Translations under genes and position numbers: made by a program | Notes under the pieces: model-generated | Told to the model about the DNA's origin: nothing | Databases searched by the model: none | Seen by the model: the letters and a program-made list of their open reading frames with translations, nothing else | Assembly (NCBI RefSeq): GCF_007741535.1 | Contig: NZ_CP036525.1 | Location: 372,001-436,000 of the forward strand | DNA from: Rubripirellula lacrimiformis | GTDB lineage: Bacteria > Planctomycetota > Planctomycetia > Pirellulales > Pirellulaceae | Length of the DNA: 64,000 nt | Direction of reading: 5' to 3' | In this document: one piece after another, positions 48,617 through 57,484 of the stretch | Position numbering within the stretch: position 1 is the stretch's first letter | Layout: every line of letters starts with the position of its first letter

Positions 48617-48806
48617 GCCAAGTGTCCGAGATGGTGACGCGATTTATACGTTCGTTTGATGTGGTGACCGCTGTGCTAGAGTCTAAAGGGATAGGTGTCC
48701 GCTAAACCGTCCCGTTCAGACGCTCTGAATCGTACGTCGGCAATGTCTTCGCTTTTGAACCGTGTATCGGTGCACCGCATAATACGAACCGTTGTTGGCT
48801 GGTGGG

Positions 48807-49052
48807 ATCGCTGCCCTTCAGTGCCAGCGTCTCGATCATGAAAGTGACGATGGTGGGCTACGAAACGGTTTGCCCCACCGCGATCGGCAAAGGCGAGTCT
48901 CCGTAAACGAACTCTTGCATGTCCTCTGGCAAGAACCGTTCGCGAGGCACCCGCAGCATCGCATCGGGTATCCGGCGGTCATGTACGCCGAGCGCATGGA
49001 GCGGATGCTGGACCATATCGTGATGTTGAGTTTCCAAGTCGATCGTCTTCAT
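48807..49052 (-). pseudogene. pcm-like pseudogene (protein-L-isoaspartate O-methyltransferase)
   Basis: From ATG 49052 the frame reads HPLHALGVHDRRIPDAML, then RVPRERFLPEDMQEFVYGD and SPLPIAVGQTVS, the N-terminal half of Pcm repair methyltransferases. The next codon is TAG (48858-48860) where the family has CAG (Gln). After it the same frame goes on with PTIVTFMIETLALKGSD, still Pcm-like, then similarity stops near 48807 before the SAM-binding GxGSGY region. So there is one amber mutation plus loss of the 3' two thirds. Confidence 0.8.
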
Positions 49053-49116
49053 CGTGCTGGTCCCTGATTGAGGTCTGGATGCCACGCGAAATCCCCACAG
49101 CAAAGCGTGTGCCCGT

Positions 49117-49863
49117 CTATTCCGCCAGCCAGCGAACCGCTAGCAGCAATCCGATCCCGAGACTGAAGGCGAGGAAGTGAATGAGGTTGCGTTTGACTTC
49201 GTTACTTTTTTTGATCTCCGGAATCAGGTCGGCCGCTGCGATATAGATGAAGTTGCCCGCGGCAAACGGCACTAAAAACACCACTTCGATATGGTCCGCG
49301 GCCAGATACGCGATCAAACCACCTAGCAAAAACGTCCATGCCGATAGGAAGTTGAAGAGCAACGCTTTACGCGAGTCCCATCCACCGTGGACCAGCACTC
49401 CGAAATCACCAAGCTCTTGGGGGACTTCGTGTGCCGCAGCAGCCAGCCACGCCGTGATGCCTAGTGGGACGCTGATCAGAAAGCTGGCGGCTACTGACAT
49501 GCCACCGATGAAGTTGTGGAGAGCATCGGCAATAAGGATCATGTAGGTGAGCGGTTGTCGGTCGACTGACTTGGGGTCGCTGGAGTGGCTGTGGTGCCAG
49601 TTCAGGAACTGTTCCAACGCAAAAAAACACATGAATCCAGCAAGTAGCCAAAGGTACAGCGAAAAATCATTGTTCGTCGCCGTGACGGCTGCCGGCAGCA
49701 TGTGCAATACCGCACCACCAATCAACGATCCGGCCGCAAACGCCACAAGTGGCAGCAGGATTTTGTCGAGCGCCGACTGCGTCATCAGCAGCGTGACCGC
49801 GCCGACCAAGGCAATGCAGCTCATCAAAATCCCGCTGGTGATGATCCAAGCGAGAATGGTCAT
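49117..49863 (-). CDS. ZIP-family divalent metal transporter
   Basis: A 248-residue inner-membrane protein with about eight helices. ZIP hallmarks are LIADALHNFIGGM (TM4) and AAAHEVPQELGDFGVLV (TM5), the metal-ligand His and Glu residues of the pore. A His-rich loop (NWHHSHSSD) lies between TM3 and TM4. It imports Zn2+ or related divalent ions. I chose the ATG at 49863 (MTILAWIITSG); upstream in-frame codons carry no membrane segment. Confidence 0.92.
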   Translation of the reverse strand: MTILAWIITSGILMSCIALVGAVTLLMTQSALDKILLPLVAFAAGSLIGGAVLHMLPAAVTATNNDFSLYLWLLAGFMCFFALEQFLNWHHSHSSDPKSVDRQPLTYMILIADALHNFIGGMSVAASFLISVPLGITAWLAAAAHEVPQELGDFGVLVHGGWDSRKALLFNFLSAWTFLLGGLIAYLAADHIEVVFLVPFAAGNFIYIAAADLIPEIKKSNEVKRNLIHFLAFSLGIGLLLAVRWLAE

Positions 49864-50456
49864 AAAGGTAACTGCCGGGGCTTGACGATCGAGTCCGTTA
49901 ATCTGTTTCCAGCAGTGACACGTCCCGCACCGCATTCGATCTGCTTACGCGAAGGGTTCCCGTTTTCGGTCGGTCGCCCTTTGCGCTTGCCAAGGTCACT
50001 CGATACGGTTCGACAGGTCTTGATTAACATGAAACAGCACAACCTTTGTGGCGCCAGCGACGGCGGTTCCGGGTCTGCGGCCAACACCACAGAAGAGAAA
50101 CAGAAGGCGAACCCCACCTGGGCAACCGTCCATCCGTTGATCCAGTGGGTGCGTTTCGGTTTTGTGGCGATTTCGTCCTGGCTATCCATGACTGGCTTGC
50201 CACGCATTCCCCGTGCCACTGCGAGTTTTGGGAGGCAATGTCGGTCAAGCTGCTGGTCTGTAGGCTAGTGTCACGCGACGGCAGGCCGAATGGTTTCTTG
50301 CCGTTGGCGAAAAATCGAATGTGACGAAATGGAACATTTGCACCGATGGGAGCGCGCTGCTGCGAGCGCTATTGGTCAATGGCCGTCAGCGAACGCTGGC
50401 GCATCGTTTGCTGTGTGTTGGCTGATGCTTGAGATCTACTAACTTCGGAGACCGCC
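49864..50456. other. intergenic region, 590 bp
   Basis: No convincing gene, though frames are open on both strands. It separates the divergent ZIP and CBS genes and probably contains both promoters. Confidence 0.4.
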
Positions 50457-50957
50457 GTGCACACGCAGCCAATGCCGCTCGCCTCGAACATCATGACTTC
50501 CAAAGTTCAGACGATCGGGCCAAAGATGCAACTTGCTGATATCATCAGTTTCTTGCTGGAACATAAACTCGCCAGCACGCCCGTCGTCGACGACCAGGAC
50601 GGTGCATGCCGCCTGCTTGGCTTCGTGTCAGAAGGGGACTGCTTGGAACATGTCGGGAACGAACTGTTTTACGGCAATCCCAGTCCGCCACAGACGGCCG
50701 AGACAATCATGCGTAGGCACCCTACCTGCGTTAGTTCGGAAACCGACCTGTTCACGCTGACCTCGATCTTCACCAGCCATCGTTTCCATCATTTGCCGGT
50801 CGTCCAGGATGGGAACTTGGTCGGTATTGTTAGTCGTAGCGACGTGCTGAAAGCCGTTGACAACTACTATCGCGATTGGATTCGTGCCCGCGACCGCGAG
50901 CGGTTCCCAGTGGATATACACCAAATCATGAATCACCGGTTCATCATGGGGCATTGA
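50457..50957 (+). CDS. CBS-pair protein
   Basis: A 166-residue soluble protein made of two CBS motifs (about 12-75 and 83-140) forming one Bateman module: ASTPVVDD, RLLGFVSEGDCLEHV and HHLPVVQDGNLVGIVSRSDVLKAV. It binds adenosyl nucleotides or similar ligands and regulates a partner protein. Start is GTG at 50457, with GGAG six bases upstream. A second stand-alone CBS gene lies at 51659-52141 and a CBS-containing membrane protein at 58636, suggesting a shared stress or ion-sensing theme. Confidence 0.88.
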   Translation: MHTQPMPLASNIMTSKVQTIGPKMQLADIISFLLEHKLASTPVVDDQDGACRLLGFVSEGDCLEHVGNELFYGNPSPPQTAETIMRRHPTCVSSETDLFTLTSIFTSHRFHHLPVVQDGNLVGIVSRSDVLKAVDNYYRDWIRARDRERFPVDIHQIMNHRFIMGH

Positions 50958-51658
50958 ACACCGTGCGTGACACGGCTGATTCGGATTCAATCGTTCGATG
51001 GTACACGTCAGCAATGGTTCTGTTGGTAGAACCGCCCTCAGAGATCGTCCAGCTTCGCCGCGGCGCGGCGGCAGTTCTTTGCCGTGGCGGGAACCACGGT
51101 TAGCGATTGCCGAGATGGTCTTTGGGGGATGCCAAATGCTGGTGGCCGAGGCTACCGACGTGACGCTTCCGCCTCTCGGAGAGTGCCGTAAGTTGGACAC
51201 TCTCTTCAGGCGGAATTGGGTGCAATCACCGCAGCTAGGCGGATAGACAGGAATGGTTGGGGGGGCCGGATTCGTCGTTTGGACTTGAGTCCCGGTTGAA
51301 CGTGGGAACCATCGCTAGCAGCTTGCTGATTAAATCGAACTTTCAACGGCAATGCCCAGCCACTGACGCGTCGCGGCTCACGAAATCAGCAGGGCATTTG
51401 ATCCAGAACGGCTAAGCAACGCACGGAAAATGGAATTCGTGGTGGACGAGGCAGGAGTCCGTCCTGGCAGCGATCGACCTGCGTCGTCATGGGGTTCGCC
51501 AGAATTTCTGACCGTCGGTTTGGCGGCTGAATCCGGTATTGCGAAATGATTCTGAACATCCGTCAACGGCGAACGCAACAGTCCGGTTACTCGCGCAAGT
51601 GTCTAAAGAAATGCTTTGCATCAATTGTCGTCACGTTGATGCGATCAGCTACGGCGAT
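50958..51658. other. intergenic region, 700 bp, with decayed BIME
   Basis: No supported gene. The part from 51278 to 51381 is a degraded array-B element, described separately. A G run occurs near 51260. A TTCGCCAGAATTTC motif lies near 51487. Confidence 0.5.
51278..51381. repeat. degenerate array-B BIME
   Basis: At the left, TTTGGACTTGAGTCCCGG (51278-51295) keeps the L inner stem (GGAC/GTCC) with loop TTGA. At the right, on the minus strand, GTGAGCCGCGACGCGTCAG followed by TGGCTGGG (51381 back to 51354) is an R element with one G-T pair in its stem. The unit is otherwise diverged and lacks the L foot, so it appears to be an old, inactive copy. Confidence 0.6.
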
Positions 51659-52141
51659 TCACACGGCATTCGTAGCGAGTCGGACGAAGTCGAACGATGA
51701 AATTATGCCCACCAGGTGTTCGTCGGCGTCCGTGATCGGAATGTGATGCACGTGATGATCTAGCATTAACTTGGCGACCCGCTGCAAGGGATCATTCGGT
51801 CTAGCCGTGACCGGCGATCCAGACATCGCCGTGGTGACTTCATCGTTGCCAAGTTGGTCTCGAATCAGCTCGGTAAGCCAAAAACAGTTCTCGTAGATCG
51901 TCATCCGATCCTCGAGCGATTGTTCAGCGTCTTGAACCAATCGCAGCAGATCAGAGACTGTAAGGACTCCCACGAGCTGTCCATCTACGGTGACGATGGG
52001 GATCGCCGACACATGGTTCTCGGTCAGTTTGTCCACGGCGTCCTGGATCGTATCGGACTCAAGCAGGGTGACGACATCTCGCTGCATCACGCTGCTGGCT
52101 AGAAGTGGTGATTGGGCAGTTGTGGTAGCCATGGTTGTCAC
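51659..52141 (-). CDS. CBS-pair protein
   Basis: A 160-residue protein with two CBS motifs (LASSVMQRDVVTLLESDTI ... HVSAIPIVTVDGQLVGVLTV; VTARPNDPLQRVAK ... HHIPITDADEHLVGIISSFD). Helices between them are longer than usual. It is likely a ligand-binding regulator, as in the gene at 50457, which faces it convergently across the 700-bp gap. Confidence 0.88.
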   Translation of the reverse strand: MTTMATTTAQSPLLASSVMQRDVVTLLESDTIQDAVDKLTENHVSAIPIVTVDGQLVGVLTVSDLLRLVQDAEQSLEDRMTIYENCFWLTELIRDQLGNDEVTTAMSGSPVTARPNDPLQRVAKLMLDHHVHHIPITDADEHLVGIISSFDFVRLATNAV

Positions 52142-52853
52142 TCGGCAAATGGGAAAATGATTTGTACTGGTGCTGGTAACGCATCTGGTCTAGATGGCTT
52201 GTTACCTCGTCCACTGCTTGGAAAACGTCTCAATGAACCAGTGCCGGTTTGCCGGCCGGTTTGATCTAACGATGCTGGTGGTGCTAATGCACCGTTTGTG
52301 CCAATCGTGCCCTTCGTGATCAGCTTGGCAAGAAACTCGCATCGCGTCGCTGGGCGTTGCCGTCGCAGTCCCACGAACCAACCGCCGCATCACGGGCCTT
52401 GTTGATGCCTCGAATACGGAGGCCGCTGGCGAATAGGGCTGATGCCTTCGTTGATTGCTTCTGCCAGTCGGTAGACGACATCCACCGGAACCGCCGCCCG
52501 CTTGGTCGATCGGGGATCCACTTCACCGATCACGTCAAAGCGAGATGTCAGAAGCAAACTACGTGCCTTAGCGGACTCGTGGCGATGCTGCTGATTCCCA
52601 TGCCTGGGACAGGAACGGAACACAGTTTGCTTCGTACTGTTTACGTGACCCCCATTCAAATCGAGTGCCGTGTCAAAATTTGATATTTGGGTTGACGAGT
52701 GTCGGAACTGAAACAGAGGGAACGAAGTGATGCACCTGTAAGATGTGGTGGCGACGCATGAGCGAGCGTTTTTGCTACAAGGGGTGCGAGAGACTGCTGG
52801 GGTGATGAATCGAACGCGTATCACAACCGTGCCAGGCGGCACTGGAATAGGCC
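52142..52853. other. intergenic region, 710 bp, possibly eroded coding sequence
   Basis: On the minus strand, overlapping frames (about 52320-52580) read FDVIGEVDPRSTKRAAVPV and, after a frame change, ALFASGLRIRGINKARDAAVG. This looks like a broken gene, but I cannot name the family. No feature is called with confidence. Confidence 0.35.
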
Positions 52854-54485
52854 ATGTTTCCTCTGCAAAACTTCATTCGTACTTGCCGATCGCGACTGTT
52901 TCGACGTCAGGCGGCTGATTCGACAGGAATGGACTTATCAGGGGGACGTTTGTTAACCGCGGCGTTGGTCACACGCCGGATGCTGATGCGCTCAGGTGTG
53001 GTCAACAACAACGATGCGATGATCGGCGTGCTGTTGCCGCCATCGGTAGGCGCGGTGCTAGCGAATGTCGGCATCGGTTTGTCGAACAAGGCCGTGGTCA
53101 ACCTGAACTACACGTTTACCAGCGAGTGTGTCGAAACGTGCCTGCGCGCGTGCGCGATTTCGCACGTCCTAACCAGCCGAAAATTTCTCAAACGGCGACC
53201 GTTTGAACTTTCGGCGAAACTGGTCTGCATCGAAGACTTGTCTCTGCAGGCAACTTGGCGCGACAAGCTCGTTTGCGGGCTTGCCGCCTATGGGCTGCCG
53301 AGCTTTCTACTCGATCGGATGCTAGGACTCCATCGCACCCAAAAAGATGACTTGATGGCGGTCCTGTTCACTTCTGGCACAACCGCTGACCCCAAAGGTG
53401 TGATGCTATCGCACGGCAATCTGGCGGCTAGCACCGACGCCATTCGTCAGCTCTATCGCGTTCGCAAGGACGACGTCGTGCTCGGGATTCTGCCGTTCTT
53501 TCACGCCTTCGGTTACTCAGCGGCGCTGTGGTTGCCGTTCGGGTTGAACATGACGGTGGTGTACCACGTCGATCCCTTCGGAACGAAAGCGATTGGTCAG
53601 TTGGCCAAGAAATATCATGTGACCGTTCTGTTCTCGACACCGACGTTTCTGAAGCTGTATTTGCGAAGATGCCAACCGGAAGATTTTGCTGAGTTGGATC
53701 TAGCGATCGTCGGTGCCGAACGTCTCGAAGCGAGTCTGGCGAAATCGTTTTCCGAAAAGTTCGGCGCCACGCCAGTGGAGGGCTATGGAACGACGGAGCT
53801 GTCGCCGTGGGCGTCGGTGAATGTTCCGGCGCATCGTACGCTTTCACCTTTGCAAGTCAACGACAGGCCAGGATCCGTTGGACGCCCCGCGCCGGGTGTG
53901 CAAGTCCGTGTCGTTGATCCCGAATCGCGCGCCGAAGTGGGCATTGGTGAACAGGGGTTGCTGCTCGTACGCGGTGCAAACGTGATGTTGGGATATTTGA
54001 ATTTGCCGGACAAAACGGATGAAGTGATTTGTGATGGATGGTATGACACCGGCGACTTTGCAAAGCTGGACGCCGATGGATTCATCACGATCACCGGACG
54101 CAAAAAACGCTTTTCAAAGATCGGGGGCGAAATGGTGCCTCATGCAACGGTGGAGAATGCGATCGAAACTTTGCTGGGCAACGATCCATCCGATCAGCAA
54201 CGGCATGTCGCTGTGACGGCGATCCCCGATGCACACAAGGGTGAACGTTTGATCGTGATCCATGTGCCTTGGGGGGACACTTCAGCAACCGACATTGTTA
54301 AAAGACTTTTGGATACCAATGATTTGCCGGCGGTCTGGATTCCAAAGCCCATTGATTTCATCGAAGTCTACGAAATTCCAATGACCAACTTGGGAAAGCT
54401 TGATCTTGGAGCGTTGAACCGTATCGCCTTGCAACGGAAAGTTGACGCTGTTGCATCGCACAATCTTGAATCAGGAAACCTCTGA
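52854..54485 (+). CDS. AMP-forming acyl-CoA/ACP synthetase-like ligase
   Basis: A 543-residue ANL-superfamily ligase that activates a fatty acid with ATP to acyl-AMP and then transfers it to CoA or ACP. Motifs: P-loop FTSGTTADPKGVMLSHGN, GYGTTELSPWASV, the DGWYDTGDFAKLDADGFITITGRKKRF hinge with R and K, and a C-terminal lysine in NLGKLDLGAL. The N-terminal 110 residues (FRRQAADSTGMDLSG, VNLNYTFTSECVETCL) match the region that follows the acyltransferase part in Aas-like fusion proteins, so it may be a 5'-truncated derivative. The frame is intact, so it is probably functional as a stand-alone ligase. Confidence 0.82.
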   Translation: MFPLQNFIRTCRSRLFRRQAADSTGMDLSGGRLLTAALVTRRMLMRSGVVNNNDAMIGVLLPPSVGAVLANVGIGLSNKAVVNLNYTFTSECVETCLRACAISHVLTSRKFLKRRPFELSAKLVCIEDLSLQATWRDKLVCGLAAYGLPSFLLDRMLGLHRTQKDDLMAVLFTSGTTADPKGVMLSHGNLAASTDAIRQLYRVRKDDVVLGILPFFHAFGYSAALWLPFGLNMTVVYHVDPFGTKAIGQLAKKYHVTVLFSTPTFLKLYLRRCQPEDFAELDLAIVGAERLEASLAKSFSEKFGATPVEGYGTTELSPWASVNVPAHRTLSPLQVNDRPGSVGRPAPGVQVRVVDPESRAEVGIGEQGLLLVRGANVMLGYLNLPDKTDEVICDGWYDTGDFAKLDADGFITITGRKKRFSKIGGEMVPHATVENAIETLLGNDPSDQQRHVAVTAIPDAHKGERLIVIHVPWGDTSATDIVKRLLDTNDLPAVWIPKPIDFIEVYEIPMTNLGKLDLGALNRIALQRKVDAVASHNLESGNL

Positions 54486-54891
54486 CATCGAGGTAGGATT
54501 GTTTGCAACGGGGATCGGTTTTCAGTCGCTGGCATTTTAGGAAATCAGTCCGGCTTTCACGCGGCGTCGTGAACGGACCGATGCGTCATCAACGGAATGA
54601 TGCCCCAACGACGAATGAGTTTCTACCCCATCATTCCTGCGTGCTATGAAAGACAGGCGGTCGATCACCGACTTCAGCGCGGTGACGTCCAACGCATTTG
54701 GAACCCTTTCCCCCTAGGGATGACGCAGGTCGCGATGTCGACGGTTGCGATGGAAGCAACCGAGTGAAGAACGAATTTGGTACAGGAGTTGCAAATCGTT
54801 GGCGCCATGGTGACTCATCAGCTGACGTGTCACACCTCCGCCGAAAGTCATGGTGACTTCCGCTACGAAGCAAATTCTGAAGGAGAATCAA
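54486..54891. other. upstream region of the hsp20 cluster
   Basis: A 400-bp stretch without a recognisable gene. It probably contains the promoter for the hsp20 cluster, but I see no CIRCE or heat-shock element. Confidence 0.4.
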
Positions 54892-55038
54892 ATGGCGTTT
54901 CAATTCACATGGCCGCGTGAGCTCAACCGGTTGCAAAGCGAAATGGATCAACTGTTTGGTCGTGGCAACGGTTCGCTTGCTGGCCCACAAGCATTCCCGG
55001 CGATCAATCTGCGGCGAATCCAGGTTGCTGCAGGCTAG
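54892..55038 (+). pseudogene. truncated hsp20 fragment
   Basis: 48 codons: MAFQFTWPRELNRLQSEMDQ and then LFGRGNG ... AFPAINL, the N-terminal arm of a small heat-shock protein of the planctomycete type. The reading frame then changes to RRIQVAAG and stops. The alpha-crystallin domain is missing and the next hsp20 gene begins 79 bp later. AAGGAG upstream suggests it once was the first gene of the cluster. Confidence 0.7.
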
Positions 55039-55116
55039 CAAAAAATCGCGGTCGGAATTGGACTCAAGTCCCTTCACTTCATTCAATCAACTTTCACAAG
55101 ATCAAGGATCCTAATC

Positions 55117-55509
55117 ATGGCATAAACCACACTTGCCCAGCCTGCGGCCGCGCAAGGCACGCCGGAACCCACTCGTCAAACACCGTTGTTTCAACCCCGG
55201 TTTGACATCACCGAAAGCGAGAACGAACTGACTCTCTACGGCGACTTGCCAGGCGTCATGCAAGACGATTTGGATATTCGCTACGAGAACGAGCAGCTTG
55301 TCATTGCCGGCCGAGTGGAGCCACGCAATGCAACCATGCAAGTGCTGCGGCGGGAATATGGCGTCGGTGATTTTCGACGTGCCTTCACGATCGGCGAATC
55401 GATCGACGCCGACGCGATCAATGCGGAAGTGCATAACGGTGTCTTGGTCGTGCATTTGCCCAAGGCCGAAGCCGCCAAGCCTAAGCGAATCGCCGTCAAG
55501 GCGGTTTAG
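55117..55509 (+). pseudogene. hsp20-like gene with TAA at codon 3
   Basis: The expected start ATG (55117), preceded by AAGGA, is followed by GCA and then an in-frame TAA (55123-55125). The frame then continues TTLAQPAAAQGTPEPTR into a complete alpha-crystallin domain (FDITESENELTLYGDLPGV, LVIAGRVEP, GDFRRAFTIGE, NAEVHNGVLVVHLPKAE, KPKRIAVKAV). Translation could restart at a TTG (55186), giving 107 residues that still include the alpha-crystallin domain. It is therefore either a pseudogene or a gene with an alternative start. Confidence 0.75.
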
Positions 55510-55655
55510 TTCCAGTCGGTCTGTCGCGACAAACCAGGCAGGTAGATTCGGCGGCGCCTAGCCGCAGGTTCACTACGACGACGCACCAATGCGACACCAG
55601 CGGCGATGGCCGCCGGTTTACTTACTTCATCCTTCCAATCTTAGGAATCCAAACG

Positions 55656-56126
55656 ATGTTCAAGAATTTGATCCCCAGGAAACAACAAAGCGACTCCGAA
55701 CTGATGGGAGTCGATCCCAAGAATGAACTTGCACAGTTCCGCGCCAACTTCGACCGCATGCTGGGAAGAATATGGAGTGGCGATTTCGACGATGCCTGGA
55801 ATCGCGGCTGGGGCTGCGATGTACAGGATGCGGAAAGCGAAATCGTCGTGCGCGCTGAAGCACCCGGCTTTGAGCCTGACGAAATCGACGTGCGGCTTTC
55901 AGCCGGTCGCTTGGTCATGCAGGCCGAACATAAGTCCGAGCAAGAATCAACCGGCGATAGCAACGGTCACTTCAGTAGCTATGGGAAGTTCTACCGAGCG
56001 ATGAGTGTGCCGACTGGGATCGAGGCCGACAAGATCGAAGCTAGCTACAAGAACGGAGTCCTTGAAGTCCATTTGCCAAAGGGCGAAGAGGCTAAGTCGA
56101 AAAGAATTACCGTGCAAGCGAAGTAG
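55656..56126 (+). CDS. Hsp20/alpha-crystallin small heat-shock protein
   Basis: A 156-residue chaperone that holds unfolding proteins. Residues about 50-156 form the alpha-crystallin domain: CDVQDAESEIVVRAEAPGF, DVRLSAGRLVMQAEHK, FYRAMSVPTGIEADKIEA and the G-V-L motif YKNGVLEVHLPK, ending RITVQAK. The N-terminal arm is FRANFDRMLGRIWSG. This is the only intact hsp20 in the cluster. Confidence 0.93.
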   Translation: MFKNLIPRKQQSDSELMGVDPKNELAQFRANFDRMLGRIWSGDFDDAWNRGWGCDVQDAESEIVVRAEAPGFEPDEIDVRLSAGRLVMQAEHKSEQESTGDSNGHFSSYGKFYRAMSVPTGIEADKIEASYKNGVLEVHLPKGEEAKSKRITVQAK

Positions 56127-56186
56127 CGAAGGGCCCTGCGATTCTGTTCGTTCGGTTCACCCGATCTTGGATTGAAAAGAGATCAA

Positions 56187-56241
56187 CCCGACGCGTATGC
56201 GAGGATCTTTTTCCTGACTCGTTCCTTGCTTACGCATCGGG
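56187..56241. terminator. possible terminator between hsp20 and PAC2 remnant
   Basis: CCCGACGCGTA (56187-56197) can pair with TACGCATCGGG (56231-56241), 10 of 11 bp matched, loop of 33 nt. There is no clear T run, so this is weak. Confidence 0.3.
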
Positions 56242-56272
56242 TTTGTTGGGATGTTGAGAAGTCTTTCACCAT

Positions 56273-56973
56273 CTACGGTGTCTTGAATAGGTCCAAGAAA
56301 CGGTTTTCGTACTGATCGAATACGCCCAATCGGTAGAGTTCACTCTTTAACTCAAACGCTCGGCTACGATCTTTGCTGGCGATTTGGAACAACGATTCGA
56401 TGCGCTGTTCGGTTTCTGGTGAAAGCTGTGAAGCCAACTGCGAATCTTCGCCCGTCGTCTCTTCACCCTCGTCTGACTCTGGTTCCAATTGAGTCCTCCG
56501 ATGTGACCATCGTCAAGGATCTGTACGTCAAAATTGGCCATGGCATCGAGTACTGGTTGCTGCGTCGCGGCAGCAAAAACGCGAGCCTCGCTGCCCGGTT
56601 GCATCTCGGTTGCCATCGCGGCGAACGTGAACAGTCGCTCGACGCCCTGATCGCGGGCAAAGTCGATCAATCGTTCACAGAACGCCAGTTTGCCGAACTG
56701 CGGCTGCGATTCACCGATGAATACGATCACGTCGCGGCCGCCCGGCGGTGCCTTCCATGCAAATAGCCGGCTGTGCGGTCGATGCGGACTTTGGATCAGA
56801 CCTTCTTTCACGATGGCTGTGTCGACGTCGAAAAGTTGGCCGGGCGTCAGTTGGGCAAATTGGTTCATGCCCAGTTTAGACATCAAATAATATCCGGCAC
56901 TCAAGGCAACGTGTCCCATGCCGGGCCACACTGCGATTAACCATGGGCGATCGAGTTGTGGTGAGTCTGTCAT
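56273..56973 (-). pseudogene. PAC2-family gene with internal deletion and frameshift
   Basis: From ATG 56973 the protein starts MTDSPQLDRPWLIAVWPGMG, with the PAC2 (proteasome assembly chaperone-like) features VALSAGYYLMSKLG, FIGESQPQFGKLAFCE and RLFTFAAMATEM. After DDGHIGGLN the family sequence (GVLLAAA...) is missing; the next bases read in another frame as LEPESDEGEETTGEDSQ and then LSPETEQRIESLFQIAS, the usual C-terminal helix, ending at 56273. The unshifted frame instead reads WNQSQTRVKRRRAKI to a stop at 56347. About 70 codons appear to be lost. Confidence 0.75.
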
Positions 56974-57097
56974 TTTGAATCCTCCGTACGTCCAGCGGTG
57001 CAAACCTCGCGCCCGTGCGGGGCGATCGCATCCATGATGGTCCGCGAATTGCATTGTCAAATCTGTCGTTTCCATCACGCTTCCGGAGAACCCGATC

Positions 57098-57442
57098 ATG
57101 ACTGGCACAATGACCTATCATGGGATGTGCGCGGTACTGCACGCCCTGCGCGACCGATTGACCATCCACGAGACTGCTGACTTCGCCGCGCAGTTGCCGA
57201 TGTTGATTCGCGGCATGTTCTACGAAGGCTGGCAGCCCGACCAAATACCCGTCAAACATCGGTCCAAAGAAGCGTTCTTGGGGCATGTCTGCGAAGCGTT
57301 CCCGGACGATCAAAGCGTGGACCCAGAAAAATTGACGCGCGCCGTTCTGAAGATGGTCGCGTCTCATGTCGGCAAACGAGAAATGGACGACATCCAAGCC
57401 ATCATTCCCAAGCCGCTACGTGAACTGTTTCCAAAACTGTAA
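57098..57442 (+). CDS. DUF2267-family protein
   Basis: A 114-residue soluble helical protein (AVLHALRDRLTIHETADFAAQLPM, then LIRGMFYEGWQP, VKHRSKEAFLGHV, DPEKLTRAVLKMVASHVGKRE, PKPLRELFPKL). This matches DUF2267, often found beside CBS and Hsp20 genes in stress islands. The N-terminus is 15-20 residues shorter than usual; upstream codons do not restore it. Function unknown. Confidence 0.82.
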   Translation: MTGTMTYHGMCAVLHALRDRLTIHETADFAAQLPMLIRGMFYEGWQPDQIPVKHRSKEAFLGHVCEAFPDDQSVDPEKLTRAVLKMVASHVGKREMDDIQAIIPKPLRELFPKL

Positions 57443-57484
57443 AGATCTTCGTTCTCGCATCCTTCCGTTAAAGGAGCTCGACCT

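Noticed and set aside
48858-55125. Stop-codon recoding (TAG in pcm, TAA in hsp20) as a shared biological signal
   Set aside because: The two stops differ in type and context; adjacent genes use both as normal stops; the pcm gene is also truncated. Simple decay explains them better.
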